Notes: generated from the letters alone by a model not told the origin. Shown: positions 31,500 to 45,192, counted from the first letter of the stretch. The stretch: 64,000 nt of DNA from Paenibacillus alkalitolerans (GCF_016482785.1 NZ_JAEMXM010000007.1:1-64000), one strand, 5' to 3'. Numbers and translations are program-made.

Positions 31500-31751
31500 T
31501 CACTCATTCACTATTGCAACCATCGCAGCGCCCACTTCGATTCCACAAGCTTTCCCAAGCTGCTTCATAGAATCGACGTACATCACTTCGACGCCCATCT
31601 TTCTCGCTAAATTTACGATCTTGACCGTAATTTTCGGATCTGCGTCCTTTGCGACAAACAATTTGGCGGCTTTCCCTTGCTCTACCGCTTTCGTCGTTTG
31701 TTTGGTGCCGATTCGAAGTTCGCCTTCGCTGAGTTCTTTTTCATAAGACAT
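31500..31751 (-). CDS. rplGB: L7Ae-family K-turn RNA-binding protein (YbxF/RplGB)
   Basis: An 83-residue member of the L7Ae/L30e family, matching B. subtilis YbxF, which binds K-turn RNA and associates with ribosomes. Visible marks are GTKQTTKAVEQG, LFVAKDADPKITVKIV and LGKACGIEVGAAMVAIV. I chose the ATG at 31751 (GGAGG 11 nt upstream); a TTG at 31769 lies on the ribosome binding site. First gene of its operon, as a terminator-promoter pair separates it from rpoC. Confidence 0.92.
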   Translation of the reverse strand: MSYEKELSEGELRIGTKQTTKAVEQGKAAKLFVAKDADPKITVKIVNLARKMGVEVMYVDSMKQLGKACGIEVGAAMVAIVNE

Positions 31752-31813
31752 TGAGTCAATATCCTCCAAAGAACGTTATTTCCAGACACCGTATCTTTTT
31801 GGCACACTAAGAC

Positions 31814-31843
31814 ATATTAGCACTTAGGCGTGAGCCATGTCAA
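31814..31843 (-). promoter_or_regulatory. Promoter of rplGB-rpsL-rpsG-fusA-tuf
   Basis: TTGACA (31843-31838) and TAATAT (31819-31814) are 18 bp apart on the minus strand. The -35 box begins only 5 bp after the T-run of the rpoC terminator, so termination and re-initiation are placed back to back. Confidence 0.75.
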
Positions 31844-31847
31844 GAAC

Positions 31848-31878
31848 AAAAAAAGAAAGCAGGCCGATGCCGGCCTGC
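31848..31878 (-). terminator. Terminator of rpoBC
   Basis: GCAGGCCG and CGGCCTGC form a perfect 8-bp stem around GCAT, followed on the minus strand by TTTCTTTTTTTG. It lies 15 bp after the rpoC stop. Confidence 0.92.
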
Positions 31879-31892
31879 TCTCCCATTAACGG

Positions 31893-34800
31893 TTATTCCA
31901 CGGCAATCGGTTCCGATACGGCATCCGGCGTTTGGACCGTCTCTTCGTTCGGATCCACAACACGGATTCCGCGATACCTGGACATACCCGTGCCTGCGGG
32001 AATGAGCTTGCCGATAATGACATTCTCTTTCAAGCCGAGCAGCTGGTCCACTTTGCCTTTGATCGCCGCATCGGTAAGGACGCGAGTCGTCTCTTGGAAC
32101 GATGCTGCCGACAAGAACGAATCGGTCTCAAGCGAAGCCTTCGTGATCCCGAGAAGAACGGGACGCGCCACTGCCGGCTCCAACCCTTTCATGAGGGCGG
32201 CGCGGTTCGCTTCTTCATATTCGTGAATGTCAACGAACGAACCCGGCAAGAGCGTCGTGTTGCCGCTGTCGACGATGCGGATTTTGCGCAGCATCTGACG
32301 GATCATGACCTCAACGTGCTTATCGTTGATCTCAACGCCTTGGTTTCGATATACGCGTTGAACCTCTTGCAGGATGTAGTTTTGGACGCCTCGAATGCCT
32401 TTAATCCGCAGCATCTCTTTAGGGTCGATGGACCCGTCCGTCAATTCGTCGCCCGCCTCAACCTGTTGGCCGGCCGTTGCGCGGATACGCGAACCGTATG
32501 TGACGGAATATACTTTGGATTCGGCTTCGCCGACCACTTCGATTTCCCGGCGGTCTTTCGCTTCGCGAATTTCTTTCACGACGCCGTCGATCTCGGTGAT
32601 GATCGCTTGGCCTTTCGGGTTGCGCGCTTCGAACAGCTCTTGGATACGCGGCAAACCTTGCGTGATATCGTCGCCGGCGACGCCGCCCGTGTGGAACGTA
32701 CGCATCGTCAGCTGGGTGCCCGGCTCGCCGATCGACTGAGCGGCGATTATACCGACGGCTTCGCCGATTTCAACGAATTTGCCGGTGGCAAGGTTGCGTC
32801 CGTAGCACTTCTTGCAGACGCCGTGGCGCGTGCGGCACGACAATACGGAACGAATTTGAAGCTTCTCGATGCCCGCTTGGATGATCTGGTTCGCGACATC
32901 GGCATCGATCAGCTCGTTACGCGAAACGATCACTTCGCCCGTTGCCGGATTGCGAAGCGTTTCGAACGCGTAGCGTCCTTCTATACGGTCGTACAAATCT
33001 TCGATAACTTCTTTGCCGTCTTGAATTTTGCTGACAACAAAGCCTTTGTCCGTACCGCAATCGTCCTCGCGGACAATGACGTCTTGAGCCACGTCGACGA
33101 GACGGCGGGTCAAATAACCGGAGTCGGCCGTACGAAGCGCGGTATCGGCAAGACCTTTCCGCGCGCCGTGCGTTGAGATAAAGTACTCAAGGACCGTGAG
33201 ACCTTCCCGGAAATTCGATTTGATCGGGAGCTCGATGATACGACCGGACGGATTCGCCATCAGTCCGCGCATACCGCCAAGCTGAGTGATCTGCGATTTG
33301 TTACCCCGCGCCTTCGACTCCACCATCATGTTGATGGAATTGAATTTGTCGAGCGACTTCATCAAGATGTCCGTAATTTCGTCTTTCGCCTTGCCCCAGA
33401 TACTGATGACACGGTCGTAACGCTCGTCGTCCGTGATCAATCCGCGGCGGTACTGGTTCGTGACTACACGCACTTTCTCTTCCGATTCACCCAAGATGCG
33501 CGCCTTCTCCGCCGGCACCGTCACGTCGGAAACCGCGATCGTTATGCCTGCGCGAGTGGAGTACGTGAAGCCCAACTGCTTGATTTTATCCAAAATGACC
33601 GACGTTTCCATCGTATGATACTTGCGGAAGCATTCGGCGATGATGGATCCCAAGTAATCCTTGCCGACAGCGCCTTTGAAATCCGCCGCCATGAGCCGTT
33701 CGCGAACGTTTGCGCCCTTCTCGTAAATGAAAAACTTCTCATCTACGCCATTAAGCAAGTTCGCTTTCGTCGATTCGTTAATATAGTGGAAATCGTCAGG
33801 GAAAATCTCGTTAAAGATGATTTTGCCGACGTTCGTGATCAGCAAAGCGTCCTGCTGTTTTTCCGTGAACGAAGTTTTGTTGAGCTGGCGAACCGGTATC
33901 GCCACGCGAGCATGAAGCGCAGCTGCGCCGCGTTGGTAAGCGGAGACCGCTTCGTTCACATTGCGGAACACGATGCCTGTTCCTTCAGCTTCCGGATTGT
34001 CCAATGTCAAATAGAAGCTTCCGAGAACCATGTCCTGCGAAGGCGTAACGACAGGCTTGCCGTCTTTCGGGTTCAAGATGTTGCCGGAGGCGAGCATCAG
34101 AATGCGCGCTTCCGCTTGCGCTTCCGCCGACAGCGGAACGTGAACGGCCATCTGGTCTCCGTCGAAGTCGGCATTGTAAGCCGTGCATACGAGCGGATGC
34201 AATTTGATGGCGCGGCCTTCCACAAGAATCGGCTCGAACGCTTGAATGCCGAGACGGTGAAGCGTCGGAGCGCGGTTTAACAGAACCGGGTGTTCCTTGA
34301 TCACTTCTTCAAGTACGTCCCACACTTCCGGCGACACGCGTTCGACCTTGCGCTTCGCGCTCTTGATGTTATGAGCGAGCCCCTTATTGACAAGCTCTTT
34401 CATAACGAACGGCTTGAACAATTCGAGCGCCATCTCTTTCGGCAAGCCGCACTGGTACATCTTCAGCGACGGACCGACAACGATAACGGAACGTCCTGAA
34501 TAGTCCACGCGCTTCCCGAGCAAGTTTTGACGGAAACGTCCTTGCTTGCCCTTCAGCATATGGCTGAGCGACTTAAGCGGACGGTTGCCGGGTCCGGTTA
34601 CCGGACGGCCGCGGCGGCCGTTGTCGATCAGAGCGTCGACGGCTTCCTGCAGCATCCGCTTCTCGTTCTGAACGATAATGTCCGGAGCGCCGAGATCCAA
34701 TAAACGCTTCAACCGGTTGTTGCGGTTAATGACGCGGCGGTACAAATCGTTCAAGTCCGATGTGGCGAAACGTCCGCCGTCGAGCTGAACCATCGGGCGA

Positions 34801-35513
34801 AGCTCCGGCGGGATGACCGGCAGCACGTCCATAACCATCCACTCCGGGCTGTTGCCGGAGTTGCGGAACGCTTCAAGCACTTCAAGGCGCTTGATGGCGC
34901 GGTTGCGGCGCTGGCCTTGTGCGGTCTTCAATTCTTCCTTGAGGGAATCGACTTCTTTCACGAGATCGATGTCCTGAAGAAGCTTCTTCACCGCTTCGGC
35001 GCCCATGCCGGCTTGGAACGCATAGCCGTATTTTTCACGGTAGCTGCGATACTCCTTCTCCGAGAGAAGCTGTTTCTTCTCAAGCGGAGTGTCGCCCGGA
35101 TCCGTCACGACATAAGACGCAAAATAAATGATCTCCTCGAGCGAACGAGGCGACATGTCCAGCGCCAAGCCCATGCGGCTCGGGATGCCTTTGAAATACC
35201 AAATATGGGATACGGGAGCGGCAAGCTCGATATGGCCCATCCGCTCGCGGCGCACCTTCTGGCGGGTTACTTCGACGCCGCAGCGGTCGCAGACGACGCC
35301 TTTATAACGAACTCGCTTGTACTTTCCGCAGTGACATTCCCAGTCTTTCGTCGGACCGAAAATTTTCTCGCAGAACAGTCCTTCTTTCTCCGGCTTGAGC
35401 GTACGATAGTTGATCGTTTCCGGCTTCTTTACTTCCCCGCGCGACCAGGACCGGATTTTATCCGGAGAGGCGAGCCCGATTTTCATGTATTCAAAGTTGT
35501 TCACATCTATCAA
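31893..35513 (-). CDS. rpoC: RNA polymerase beta' subunit
   Basis: A 1206-residue catalytic subunit. N-terminal zinc site (CHCGKY and CDRCGV), lid/rudder region, the catalytic Mg-binding [12 protein letters not shown], bridge-helix/trigger-loop region ([20 protein letters not shown]) and the second zinc site ([13 protein letters not shown]). TTG start at 35513 with GGAGGG 7 nt upstream, giving [20 protein letters not shown], the family N-terminus. 34 bp after rpoB. Confidence 0.98.
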   Translation of the reverse strand: MIDVNNFEYMKIGLASPDKIRSWSRGEVKKPETINYRTLKPEKEGLFCEKIFGPTKDWECHCGKYKRVRYKGVVCDRCGVEVTRQKVRRERMGHIELAAPVSHIWYFKGIPSRMGLALDMSPRSLEEIIYFASYVVTDPGDTPLEKKQLLSEKEYRSYREKYGYAFQAGMGAEAVKKLLQDIDLVKEVDSLKEELKTAQGQRRNRAIKRLEVLEAFRNSGNSPEWMVMDVLPVIPPELRPMVQLDGGRFATSDLNDLYRRVINRNNRLKRLLDLGAPDIIVQNEKRMLQEAVDALIDNGRRGRPVTGPGNRPLKSLSHMLKGKQGRFRQNLLGKRVDYSGRSVIVVGPSLKMYQCGLPKEMALELFKPFVMKELVNKGLAHNIKSAKRKVERVSPEVWDVLEEVIKEHPVLLNRAPTLHRLGIQAFEPILVEGRAIKLHPLVCTAYNADFDGDQMAVHVPLSAEAQAEARILMLASGNILNPKDGKPVVTPSQDMVLGSFYLTLDNPEAEGTGIVFRNVNEAVSAYQRGAAALHARVAIPVRQLNKTSFTEKQQDALLITNVGKIIFNEIFPDDFHYINESTKANLLNGVDEKFFIYEKGANVRERLMAADFKGAVGKDYLGSIIAECFRKYHTMETSVILDKIKQLGFTYSTRAGITIAVSDVTVPAEKARILGESEEKVRVVTNQYRRGLITDDERYDRVISIWGKAKDEITDILMKSLDKFNSINMMVESKARGNKSQITQLGGMRGLMANPSGRIIELPIKSNFREGLTVLEYFISTHGARKGLADTALRTADSGYLTRRLVDVAQDVIVREDDCGTDKGFVVSKIQDGKEVIEDLYDRIEGRYAFETLRNPATGEVIVSRNELIDADVANQIIQAGIEKLQIRSVLSCRTRHGVCKKCYGRNLATGKFVEIGEAVGIIAAQSIGEPGTQLTMRTFHTGGVAGDDITQGLPRIQELFEARNPKGQAIITEIDGVVKEIREAKDRREIEVVGEAESKVYSVTYGSRIRATAGQQVEAGDELTDGSIDPKEMLRIKGIRGVQNYILQEVQRVYRNQGVEINDKHVEVMIRQMLRKIRIVDSGNTTLLPGSFVDIHEYEEANRAALMKGLEPAVARPVLLGITKASLETDSFLSAASFQETTRVLTDAAIKGKVDQLLGLKENVIIGKLIPAGTGMSRYRGIRVVDPNEETVQTPDAVSEPIAVE

Positions 35514-35547
35514 GAAGCAACCCTCCTCAACGCACTTGAAATTGTCC

Positions 35548-39084
<3,537 letters not shown>

Positions 39085-39149
39085 CTTACCTTCACCCCTC
39101 ATGTCTTCTGGACTGCCGTTAGGCCAAACAAGAAAAAATGGAACAAAAG

Positions 39150-39209
39150 AAGAAAACTTCACCGCAGCAGCTTCAAATAAGCAATATCGCGATTAAAGGA
39201 AGTTTTCTT
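39150..39209 (+). repeat. Dispersed palindromic element, copy E
   Basis: AAGAAAACTTC (39150-39160) and GAAGTTTTCTT (39199-39209) are perfect 11-bp inverted arms. The proximal GAAG of other copies is missing. It lies immediately upstream of rpoB. Confidence 0.75.
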
Positions 39210-39244
39210 GCAATGTCAGAATGGGAACTTTCACTTTCTGCTAA

Positions 39245-39291
39245 CATAAGAATTTATAAATATTCAACACATGAAAAGATAAATTCTTATG
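39245..39291. repeat. AT-rich inverted repeat (second hairpin of the dispersed element)
   Basis: CATAAGAATTTAT (39245-39257) and ATAAATTCTTATG (39279-39291) are perfect 13-bp arms around 21 nt. On the minus strand it follows copy F at the same place where copies G and H carry their own AGAATTTA/TAAATTCT hairpins. Confidence 0.8.
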
Positions 39292-39296
39292 TTTCC

Positions 39297-39358
39297 AGAA
39301 AAGCTTCCTCTAAAGGACGTACCCGCTTCATTGAATGTGCTTCTATCGAAGCTTTTCT
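39297..39358 (-). repeat. Dispersed palindromic element, copy F
   Basis: On the minus strand AGAAAAGCTTC GATA GAAGC (39358-39340) is followed by TCAATGAAGCGGGTACGTC, identical over 19 bp to copy D, and by the distal arm GAAGCTTTTCT (39307-39297), which pairs perfectly with the 5' arm. Lies in the rpoB leader in the sense orientation. Confidence 0.8.
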
Positions 39359-39694
39359 GACATTATGAAACAAGAGGCGCTGTTGAGAAGCGTCTCTCGA
39401 TGACCGTATGGAAAATGTCGATTAAGAGCCCAAAAGCCCCAAAAATTCCATATTTATTATGGTAGTCGGAAAACTTTGCCAATATACGCCGACTCGAAAA
39501 AAAAGAAAACTCCTTCGTTGAACCGCTTATGCCAGACCGGTTTTATGATTGATCTCTGCGCAAGGGTGCGAAGGTTGTCTTCCGTCGTTCGGGAGAGCTT
39601 AACCGTCCCGGCACGTATTAAGATTTTTCAAAATACCTCTTGACATTTTACTACACTAAAGACAATATCGGCATTCTAATGCTGACATTTTCTA

Positions 39695-39723
39695 ATCCTA
39701 CCACAACAAAGAATCGAAGTCAA
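39695..39723 (-). promoter_or_regulatory. Probable promoter of rpoBC
   Basis: TTGACT (39723-39718) and TAGGAT (39700-39695) are 17 bp apart on the minus strand, just after the ybxB stop. Confidence 0.6.
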
Positions 39724-39770
39724 CAGAAATCGGTTGACTTTTTCACGAATCCCAACTCATGTATATAGGT

Positions 39771-40367
39771 TCATTTTTTCGCTTCAAATATGCGGTATCC
39801 TTTGTCTTTCGTTACTTCATCCACGCGGGAAAACAACGTTTGCAGCTTTTCGAACGCGGAAGGAGCCCCTTGTTTTTTCTGAATGACCACCCAAAGAGAT
39901 CCTCCGGCAACCAATCGCTCGGCCGCGCCTGCAAAAATGTCGTGAACGACGGATTTGCCCGCACGTATCGGAGGATTCGTTAAAATGACATCGAACGTCT
40001 CGTCTTTCACCGCTTCTAACCGGTCGCTTTGCATCACCCTCACATTCCCGGCTTCGTTTCTTCTCGCGTTCTCGGACGCCAATTCGACAGCGCGTTCGTT
40101 AATGTCGAGCATTGTCACTTTGCCGCGAAACGCCAGCTTTGCTGCGCATATGCCGATCGGGCCGTATCCGCAACCGACGTCGAGCACTTCCGCGGATTCA
40201 GGGATACGCATAGTCTCAATGAGCAGACGGCTGCCGAAATCGATATCGTTCTTTGAAAACACTCCGGCATCCGTTACGAATGAGAGTTCAAATCCCCTCA
40301 GCTTCGCGTGCACGACGGCCCGGTCCGACTCGACGGCGGGTCGCTTGGAATAATAATGTTCGCTCAC
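39771..40367 (-). CDS. ybxB: Class I SAM-dependent methyltransferase (YbxB, RsmC-like)
   Basis: A 198-residue methyltransferase. Motif I is VLDVGCGYGPIGI, followed by MLDINERAVELA, and motif IV is ILTNPPIRAGKSV, the NPP type found in RsmC-like guanine-N2 rRNA methyltransferases. Bacillales carry this gene between rplL and rpoB; its substrate has not been firmly shown. GTG start at 40367 with GGGGAGCG upstream. A terminator separates it from rplL. Confidence 0.88.
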   Translation of the reverse strand: MSEHYYSKRPAVESDRAVVHAKLRGFELSFVTDAGVFSKNDIDFGSRLLIETMRIPESAEVLDVGCGYGPIGICAAKLAFRGKVTMLDINERAVELASENARRNEAGNVRVMQSDRLEAVKDETFDVILTNPPIRAGKSVVHDIFAGAAERLVAGGSLWVVIQKKQGAPSAFEKLQTLFSRVDEVTKDKGYRIFEAKK

Positions 40368-40468
40368 TAGGATCGCTCCCCTTAAAAACTCTCTTGAATA
40401 AGATCATGACAGCACCTTATTTTTCCTCAGCGGGAAAAATTAAATCCTGTCAGTATCTTAAGCGCACA

Positions 40469-40509
40469 AAAACCCCTTGCGCAAACGAAGCCGTTCACAC
40501 AAGGGGCCT
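40469..40509 (-). terminator. Terminator after rplL
   Basis: On the minus strand GCCCCTTGTGTGAAC folds on TTTGCGCAAGGGG and is followed by TTTTTGTG. It lies just after the rplL stop, and may be partial so that some polymerases reach ybxB and rpoB. Confidence 0.85.
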
Positions 40510-40517
40510 TTACCGAA

Positions 40518-40883
40518 TTACTTCAGTTCTACAGCTGCGCCAGCTTCTTCAAGCTGAGCTTTGATCTTCTCCGCATCTTCTTTGGAGATTTTCTCTTTAA
40601 TCGCCTTCGGTGCGTTGTCAACCAAATCTTTCGCTTCTTTCAAGCCGAGGCCTGTAATTTCGCGAACAACTTTGATTACATTGATTTTGGATGCGCCGGC
40701 GCTCGTAAGGATTACGTCGAATTCCGATTGTTCGGCTACCGCTTCCGCCGCGCCGCCGCCTGCCATTACAGCTACCGGAGCTGCCGCAGTTACGCCGAAT
40801 TCTTCTTCGATTGCTTTAACAAGGTCGTTCAACTCAAGAACGGTCATGCCTTTAATGGCTTCAATGATTTGCTCTTTACTCAT
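40518..40883 (-). CDS. rplL: 50S ribosomal protein L7/L12
   Basis: A 121-residue stalk protein: N-terminal dimerisation helices ([20 protein letters not shown]), a short Ala/Gly hinge ([13 protein letters not shown]) and the factor-binding C-terminal domain ([20 protein letters not shown]). Follows rplJ. Confidence 0.98.
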   Translation of the reverse strand: MSKEQIIEAIKGMTVLELNDLVKAIEEEFGVTAAAPVAVMAGGGAAEAVAEQSEFDVILTSAGASKINVIKVVREITGLGLKEAKDLVDNAPKAIKEKISKEDAEKIKAQLEEAGAAVELK

Positions 40884-40909
40884 GGGTAAACCTCCATTAA
40901 ATTATATTT

Positions 40910-41410
40910 TTATGCTTGTGCTTCTTGTTTCTCTCCAACGGCTTTAACCGCAAGCGCGAAGTTGCGGACCGGAGCCTGCAATACGCTGAGGAGCATGGAC
41001 AGCAAGCCTTCGCGGGACGGCAGGTCGGCAAGCGCCTTGATTTGCGCTGCGTCAACCACTTTACCTTCAACGACGCCTGCTTTGACTTTCAAGTTTTCGT
41101 TCTTCTTTGCGAAATCCATCAAGATTTTCGCAGGAGCGACAGCATCGGCGGAGAACGCGATTGCGCTCGGACCCGTCAGATGCGCGTCAAGCTCGGTCAA
41201 ACCTGTTTCCGCGGTTGCGCGGCGGGTAAGCGTGTTCTTGATGACCTGGAACTCGACTCCCGCTTCGCGAAGCTGCTTGCGGAGCTCCGTTACTTGCGCA
41301 ACGGTCAAACCGCGATAGTCCGCAACGACGGTTGTCGCACTTTCGCGAAGCTTTGTCGCCACTTCGGATACGAGTTGTTGTTTTTCAGCTAACACTTTAG
41401 CGTTTGGCAT
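40910..41410 (-). CDS. rplJ: 50S ribosomal protein L10
   Basis: A 166-residue stalk-base protein ([40 protein letters not shown]) that anchors L12 dimers through its C-terminal helix. I chose the ATG at 41410, with AGGAGG upstream; the frame runs to 41542 through the structured leader. Confidence 0.97.
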   Translation of the reverse strand: MPNAKVLAEKQQLVSEVATKLRESATTVVADYRGLTVAQVTELRKQLREAGVEFQVIKNTLTRRATAETGLTELDAHLTGPSAIAFSADAVAPAKILMDFAKKNENLKVKAGVVEGKVVDAAQIKALADLPSREGLLSMLLSVLQAPVRNFALAVKAVGEKQEAQA

Positions 41411-41600
41411 AAAGACACCTCCTGTTTCGATTGAATGGGGCCGCAGAAACGAGAAAAGCCTCCGTAGACACGAAGGCTGCATGAAGGCGCTCGAATTCAG
41501 ACGCTCTTCCTGTCGGAAGAGACGGCTGCCAAGCCATATCATAACACCTCGGCAGGAAATTAAGCCTCTACGGCGCCTGCTGTCTACGGTTGGAATATTC
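41411..41600 (-). promoter_or_regulatory. Probable L10 leader of rplJL
   Basis: The rplA-rplJ gap of 230 bp folds on the minus strand, ending in AGCCTTC-gtgtctac-GGAGGCT with TTTTC (41478-41453). Further upstream are the pairs CTCTTCC/GGAAGAG and CTTGGCAGCC. Bacillales have an L10 leader here that binds L10(L12)4 and attenuates transcription. The match is by position and shape, not by a consensus search. Confidence 0.6.
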
Positions 41601-41640
41601 TTGTTTTCGATGGTCGAACGAGTTTACGGTTCGTTCGATA

Positions 41641-42327
41641 TTATCGGTACACTTGCGTATTCACGCGAGCGCCCGGTCCCATTGTGGAGGAAACCGAGAT
41701 ATTTTTCAAATACACGCCTTTCGCAGAGGCCGGTTTCGCACGGTTCAATGCTTCAACGAGTGCTTTAAGGTTCTCGATAAGCTTCTCCGAATCGAATGAT
41801 ACTTTGCCGATCGGAGCGTGAATTTGACCCGCTCTGTCCAGACGGTATTCGATCTTACCGGCTTTGATCTCTTGAACGGCTTTCGTCACGTCGAACGTAA
41901 CGGTGCCCGCTTTCGGGTTCGGCATTAAGCCTTTGCCGCCGAGGATCCGGCCGAGTTTACCGACTTCGCTCATCATGTCCGGCGTAGCTACGCAAACATC
42001 GAAGTCGAACCAGCCTTGCTGAATCCGGTTGATCATATCTTGGTCGCCAACAAAATCGGCGCCGGCAGCTTCCGCTTCCTTCGCTTTGTCGCCTTTGGCG
42101 AACACGAGGACGCGCTTCGTCTTACCTGTACCGTGCGGCAATACAACTACGCCGCGAACGTTCTGGTCTTGCTTCTTCGGGTCTACGCCCAAGCGGACGG
42201 CGACTTCGACGGTTTCGTCGAATTTCGCTTTGGATGCTTGCTTTACAAGCTCAATTGCTTGCTGCGGTTCGTAAACTGCTTCTTTGTCGAACAGTTTCTC
42301 CGCTTCTTGATATCTTTTGCCTGGCAT
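41641..42327 (-). CDS. rplA: 50S ribosomal protein L1
   Basis: A 228-residue protein of the mobile L1 stalk ([57 protein letters not shown]-like tail). Directly follows rplK. Confidence 0.98.
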   Translation of the reverse strand: MPGKRYQEAEKLFDKEAVYEPQQAIELVKQASKAKFDETVEVAVRLGVDPKKQDQNVRGVVVLPHGTGKTKRVLVFAKGDKAKEAEAAGADFVGDQDMINRIQQGWFDFDVCVATPDMMSEVGKLGRILGGKGLMPNPKAGTVTFDVTKAVQEIKAGKIEYRLDRAGQIHAPIGKVSFDSEKLIENLKALVEALNRAKPASAKGVYLKNISVSSTMGPGARVNTQVYR

Positions 42328-42411
42328 GTTGTGTATCCTCCCAATGTGGTATTAGCGGAAATTCCTCCCACTGCGGCGCGATCCGCTGATCGCACCGTTG
42401 GCGCATGAGAA

Positions 42412-42837
42412 TCAGTCTTGAATGACGATGCCCATGCTGCGAGCCGTGCCTTCGACCATCCGCATTGCCGCTTCAACGGAAGCCGCGTTCAGGTCGGGCA
42501 TCTTCTGCTCTGCGATTTGTCGAACTTTGTCGCGCTTAACGGTAGCTACTTTCTTCTTGTTCGGTTCGCCGGAGCCCTTCTCGATGCCGGCAGCCACACG
42601 AAGCAGAACGGCAGCAGGCGGAGTCTTGGTCTCGAACGTAAAGGAACGATCCTCGAATACGGTAATTACAACCGGGATAATCAAACCGGCTTGATCCGCC
42701 GTGCGAGCATTGAATTCCTTACAGAACGCCATGATGTTCACGCCGGCTTGACCGAGCGCAGGACCGATCGGCGGAGCCGGATTCGCTTTGCCTGCAGGAA
42801 CCTGAAGCTTAACAAGTTTTATGACCTTCTTTGCCAT
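42412..42837 (-). CDS. rplK: 50S ribosomal protein L11
   Basis: A 141-residue protein: N-terminal domain with [20 protein letters not shown] (thiostrepton region) and RNA-binding C-terminal domain ([20 protein letters not shown]). L11 also signals amino-acid starvation to RelA. Located between nusG and rplA. Confidence 0.98.
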   Translation of the reverse strand: MAKKVIKLVKLQVPAGKANPAPPIGPALGQAGVNIMAFCKEFNARTADQAGLIIPVVITVFEDRSFTFETKTPPAAVLLRVAAGIEKGSGEPNKKKVATVKRDKVRQIAEQKMPDLNAASVEAAMRMVEGTARSMGIVIQD

Positions 42838-42952
42838 CTGTTACACCTCCTTGCCAGAGTATACTCACTCTCTGGCGTGAACTTTCGTTCACTCGTTGCC
42901 AGAGTATACATTACCCCAGCGCGAAACCCTCACGCGTAACGGCGCCGTTCGC

Positions 42953-43510
42953 TTATAACTTTTCCACTTGTGTGTAGTCCAGTTCAAGCGGCGTTTCTCT
43001 ACCGAACATATTGACGTGAACCTTGAGTTTTCCTTTATCCGTAAGAATTTCTTCGATCGTTCCGACGAAGTTGGCGAAAGGCCCCACTTTCACGCGAACC
43101 GATTCCTTCAACTCGAAGTCGACGGTTTCGCGAGGCGGCTCGTCCATGCCCATATGCTTCAATATCGTTTCCGCCTCTTCCGGCAATAACGGAATCGGCT
43201 TGGAGCCGGAACCGGTAGAGCCGACAAAGCCCGTTACTCCAGGGGTGTTCCGCACCACGTACCACGAGTCGTCCGTCTGGATCATCTCTACAAGAACGTA
43301 ACCCGGATAAACTTTCCGCGTGACGGTCTTGCGTTTGCCGTCTTTCGTAACGACTTCTTCTTCCGTCGGAACGAGGACACGGAATATCTTGTCCTGCATC
43401 TCCATCGATTCGACACGCTTCTCCAAGTTCGCTTTCACTTTGTTCTCATAACCGGAGTACGTATGAACGACGTACCATCTTCTCTCCATGCTCGGAGCGG
43501 TTTTCTCCAT
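42953..43510 (-). CDS. nusG: Transcription termination/antitermination factor NusG
   Basis: A 185-residue protein with the NGN domain (RRWYVVHTYSGYENKVKANL, VYPGYVLVEM, NTPGVTGFVG) and C-terminal KOW domain (VRVKVGPFANFVGTIEEI). I chose the ATG at 43510 with GGAAGGTGA 8 nt upstream; an ATG seven codons on is possible. Follows secE. Confidence 0.96.
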   Translation of the reverse strand: MEKTAPSMERRWYVVHTYSGYENKVKANLEKRVESMEMQDKIFRVLVPTEEEVVTKDGKRKTVTRKVYPGYVLVEMIQTDDSWYVVRNTPGVTGFVGSTGSGSKPIPLLPEEAETILKHMGMDEPPRETVDFELKESVRVKVGPFANFVGTIEEILTDKGKLKVHVNMFGRETPLELDYTQVEKL

Positions 43511-43534
43511 ATGTCGGGTCACCTTCCGAATCGC

Positions 43535-43747
43535 TTATTCGAATATCGCACGGATTACGTTGGAAATTCCGAGGTCTAAAACGACAAAATACACCGTTAC
43601 GAACACGACGGCGAACAAGACGACAAGAGTGTAACTGGTCAGTTCTTTGCGAGTCGGCCATTTCACTTTCTTCAACTCGGCTACAGCCTCGCCGAAGAAG
43701 GAGAACGTAGTGCCGAAACTTTGCTTCAAACGTGCCAATAACGCCAC
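43535..43747 (-). CDS. secE: Preprotein translocase subunit SecE
   Basis: A 70-residue single-span protein: amphipathic helix (FFGEAVAELKKVKWPTRKEL) and one membrane helix (TLVVLFAVVFVTVYFVVLDLG). GTG start at 43747, with GGAGGTG 5 nt upstream; the frame continues upstream through rpmG but that part is not secE. Confidence 0.95.
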   Translation of the reverse strand: MALLARLKQSFGTTFSFFGEAVAELKKVKWPTRKELTSYTLVVLFAVVFVTVYFVVLDLGISNVIRAIFE

Positions 43748-43761
43748 AAAAGCACCTCCAA

Positions 43762-43911
43762 TTACCGCGTTTCGCGATGAGCCGTATGGGAATTGCAGTA
43801 ACGGCAGAATTTCTTCAACTCGATGCGGTCCGGATGAGAGCGCTTGTTCTTGCTTGACGTATAATTCCGCTGTTTGCAGTTCGTACAAGCCATCGTAACG
43901 ATTACCCGCAT
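43762..43911 (-). CDS. rpmG: 50S ribosomal protein L33
   Basis: A 49-residue protein, [20 protein letters not shown] then [20 protein letters not shown], ending SHTAHRETR. Both CxxC pairs are intact, so this is a zinc-binding L33. AGGAGGTG before the ATG at 43911. First gene of rpmG-secE-nusG. Confidence 0.96.
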   Translation of the reverse strand: MRVIVTMACTNCKQRNYTSSKNKRSHPDRIELKKFCRYCNSHTAHRETR

Positions 43912-44306
43912 GTCGACACCTCCTGAACTTTCCTTCTAAACAGAAGCGTGATATAAAGTTTTCTCACAGCAATAAAAGCCCGTGAAAAAAAAGAAAATTG
44001 CAGCATATTTTTTGGGCTACCTGCAATACTTTATCACAAGGGGTATGTCGTGTCAAGGAAAATATGTTGACGCTCCGGGCTTTTCGTCCACTCGCTCGCA
44101 ATCCGTTTATTCACCCATTATAAGCAAAAGAAATCGCGAGTAAACATAGTGCCATTCTCGGCGCTGTCGATTCCGCCGCGCTTCCCGCCTACCCCAATAA
44201 AAAGTACGCAATAGTTTCAAATAGTGAGCTGCTTTCCCGTTATGAGAAATATTTCTCCGCCGGCGCTTGAAACTCGAACATGTGTTTGCTATAATGCGGA
44301 TAAAAT
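43912..44306 (-). other. Intergenic region upstream of rpmG
   Basis: About 400 bp without a gene. It holds the rpmG promoter at 44028-44056, an A/T-rich leader, and otherwise no structure I could support; the dispersed element copy G and the sigH terminator follow on its right side. Confidence 0.6.
44028..44056 (-). promoter_or_regulatory. Promoter of rpmG-secE-nusG
   Basis: TTGACA (44056-44051) and TAAAGT (44033-44028) are 17 bp apart on the minus strand. Confidence 0.7.
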
Positions 44307-44422
44307 AAGAAAACTTCTATCGAAGTACACTCAAGGATGAGCGACCGCGATGTAGAGGAAGTTTTTCTTGGTATAGAATTTACTCGTTTCATGTTGTAGC
44401 AGAAAACTTATAAATTCTATAT
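44307..44422 (+). repeat. Dispersed palindromic element, copy G (complete, best example)
   Basis: Order on the plus strand: 5' arm AAGAAAACTTC (44307-44317), proximal arm GAAGT (44322-44326), middle segment ACACTCAAGGATGAGCGACC, distal arm GAAGTTTTTCTT (44358-44369), then a second hairpin with TATAGAATTTA (44372-44382) and TAAATTCTATA (44411-44421). The 5' arm can pair with the proximal or the distal arm but not both. Confidence 0.85.
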
Positions 44423-44425
44423 CGT

Positions 44426-44447
44426 TGAAAAACACCCATACCGGGTG
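44426..44447 (-). terminator. Terminator of sigH
   Basis: On the minus strand CACCC-ggtat-GGGTG is followed by TTTTTC, 12 bp after the sigH stop. Confidence 0.75.
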
Positions 44448-44458
44448 CTTCGTTGACA

Positions 44459-45109
44459 TTAATAGCTGATATTTCGAACTTCCAGATAGCGCTCAAGCTT
44501 TCGCTTCACACGCTGCAGCGCGTTGTCGATCGACTTGACGTGGCGGTCGAGGTCGACGGCGATTTCCTGATACGAGCGTCCGTCCAAATACAACATGAGC
44601 ACCCGCCGCTCCAAATCGCTGAGAATCTCGCCCATCTTGTCTTCAAGCCCGCTGAATTCCTCTTGATTGATGATCAATTCCTCGGGATCGGACACCTTGG
44701 TTCCGCATATGACGTCGAGCAGCGTCCGGTCGGAATCTTCGTCATAAATGGGCTTGTCCAAAGAAACGTATGAGTTCAACGGAATGTGCTTCTGGCGGGT
44801 CGCGGTTTTAATTGCGGTTATGATTTGGCGGGTGATGCACAATTCGGCGAACGCTTTAAACGATGCCAGCTTGTCCCCCCGGAAGTCGCGAATCGATTTG
44901 TACAAACCGATCATGCCTTCCTGCACGATATCTTCCCTATCCGCGCCGATCAGAAAGTAGGATCGCGCTTTCGCGCGCACGAAGTTACGGTACTTGTGAA
45001 TGAGGTACTCCAATGCCTCGCTGCTGCCGGCACGGACTGCTTCGACCACTTCTTCGTCTGGTATAAATTCGTACTCGGACTTTATTGAAGCCTTGTAGTC
45101 GACGCTCAC
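44459..45109 (-). CDS. sigH: RNA polymerase sigma factor SigH (Spo0H)
   Basis: A 216-residue sigma-70 family factor for the transition to stationary phase and early sporulation. Region 2 is visible as LIHKYRNFVRAKARSYFLIG and REDIVQEGMIGLYKSIRDF, and region 4.2 as YQEIAVDLDRHVKSIDNALQ. I chose the GTG at 45109, with GGAGGG 6 nt upstream. It has its own promoter and terminator. Confidence 0.95.
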   Translation of the reverse strand: MSVDYKASIKSEYEFIPDEEVVEAVRAGSSEALEYLIHKYRNFVRAKARSYFLIGADREDIVQEGMIGLYKSIRDFRGDKLASFKAFAELCITRQIITAIKTATRQKHIPLNSYVSLDKPIYDEDSDRTLLDVICGTKVSDPEELIINQEEFSGLEDKMGEILSDLERRVLMLYLDGRSYQEIAVDLDRHVKSIDNALQRVKRKLERYLEVRNISY

Positions 45110-45162
45110 TAATATCCCTCCGGCCTGCACTGGAGCTACGTTTACCGCTCGAAGTTAAGACA

Positions 45163-45192
45163 AGTATACATGAACGTCTTTCGAACCGTCAA
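45163..45192 (-). promoter_or_regulatory. Promoter of sigH
   Basis: TTGACG (45192-45187) and TATACT (45168-45163) are 18 bp apart on the minus strand. In B. subtilis sigH is read from a sigma-A promoter repressed by AbrB; no AbrB site can be recognised by eye. Confidence 0.65.

Larger units (their letters stand above)
39085..39694 (-). other. Long rpoB leader region without genes
   Basis: About 610 bp separate the proposed promoter from rpoB and hold no credible ORF. It contains copies E and F of the dispersed element in opposite orientation, a 13-bp AT-rich inverted repeat between them (39245-39257 with 39279-39291), and near 39490-39510 a segment reading GAAGGAG then TTTTCTTTTTTTT on the minus strand, which resembles an element arm followed by a T-tract and might attenuate transcription. 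Confidence 0.6.
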
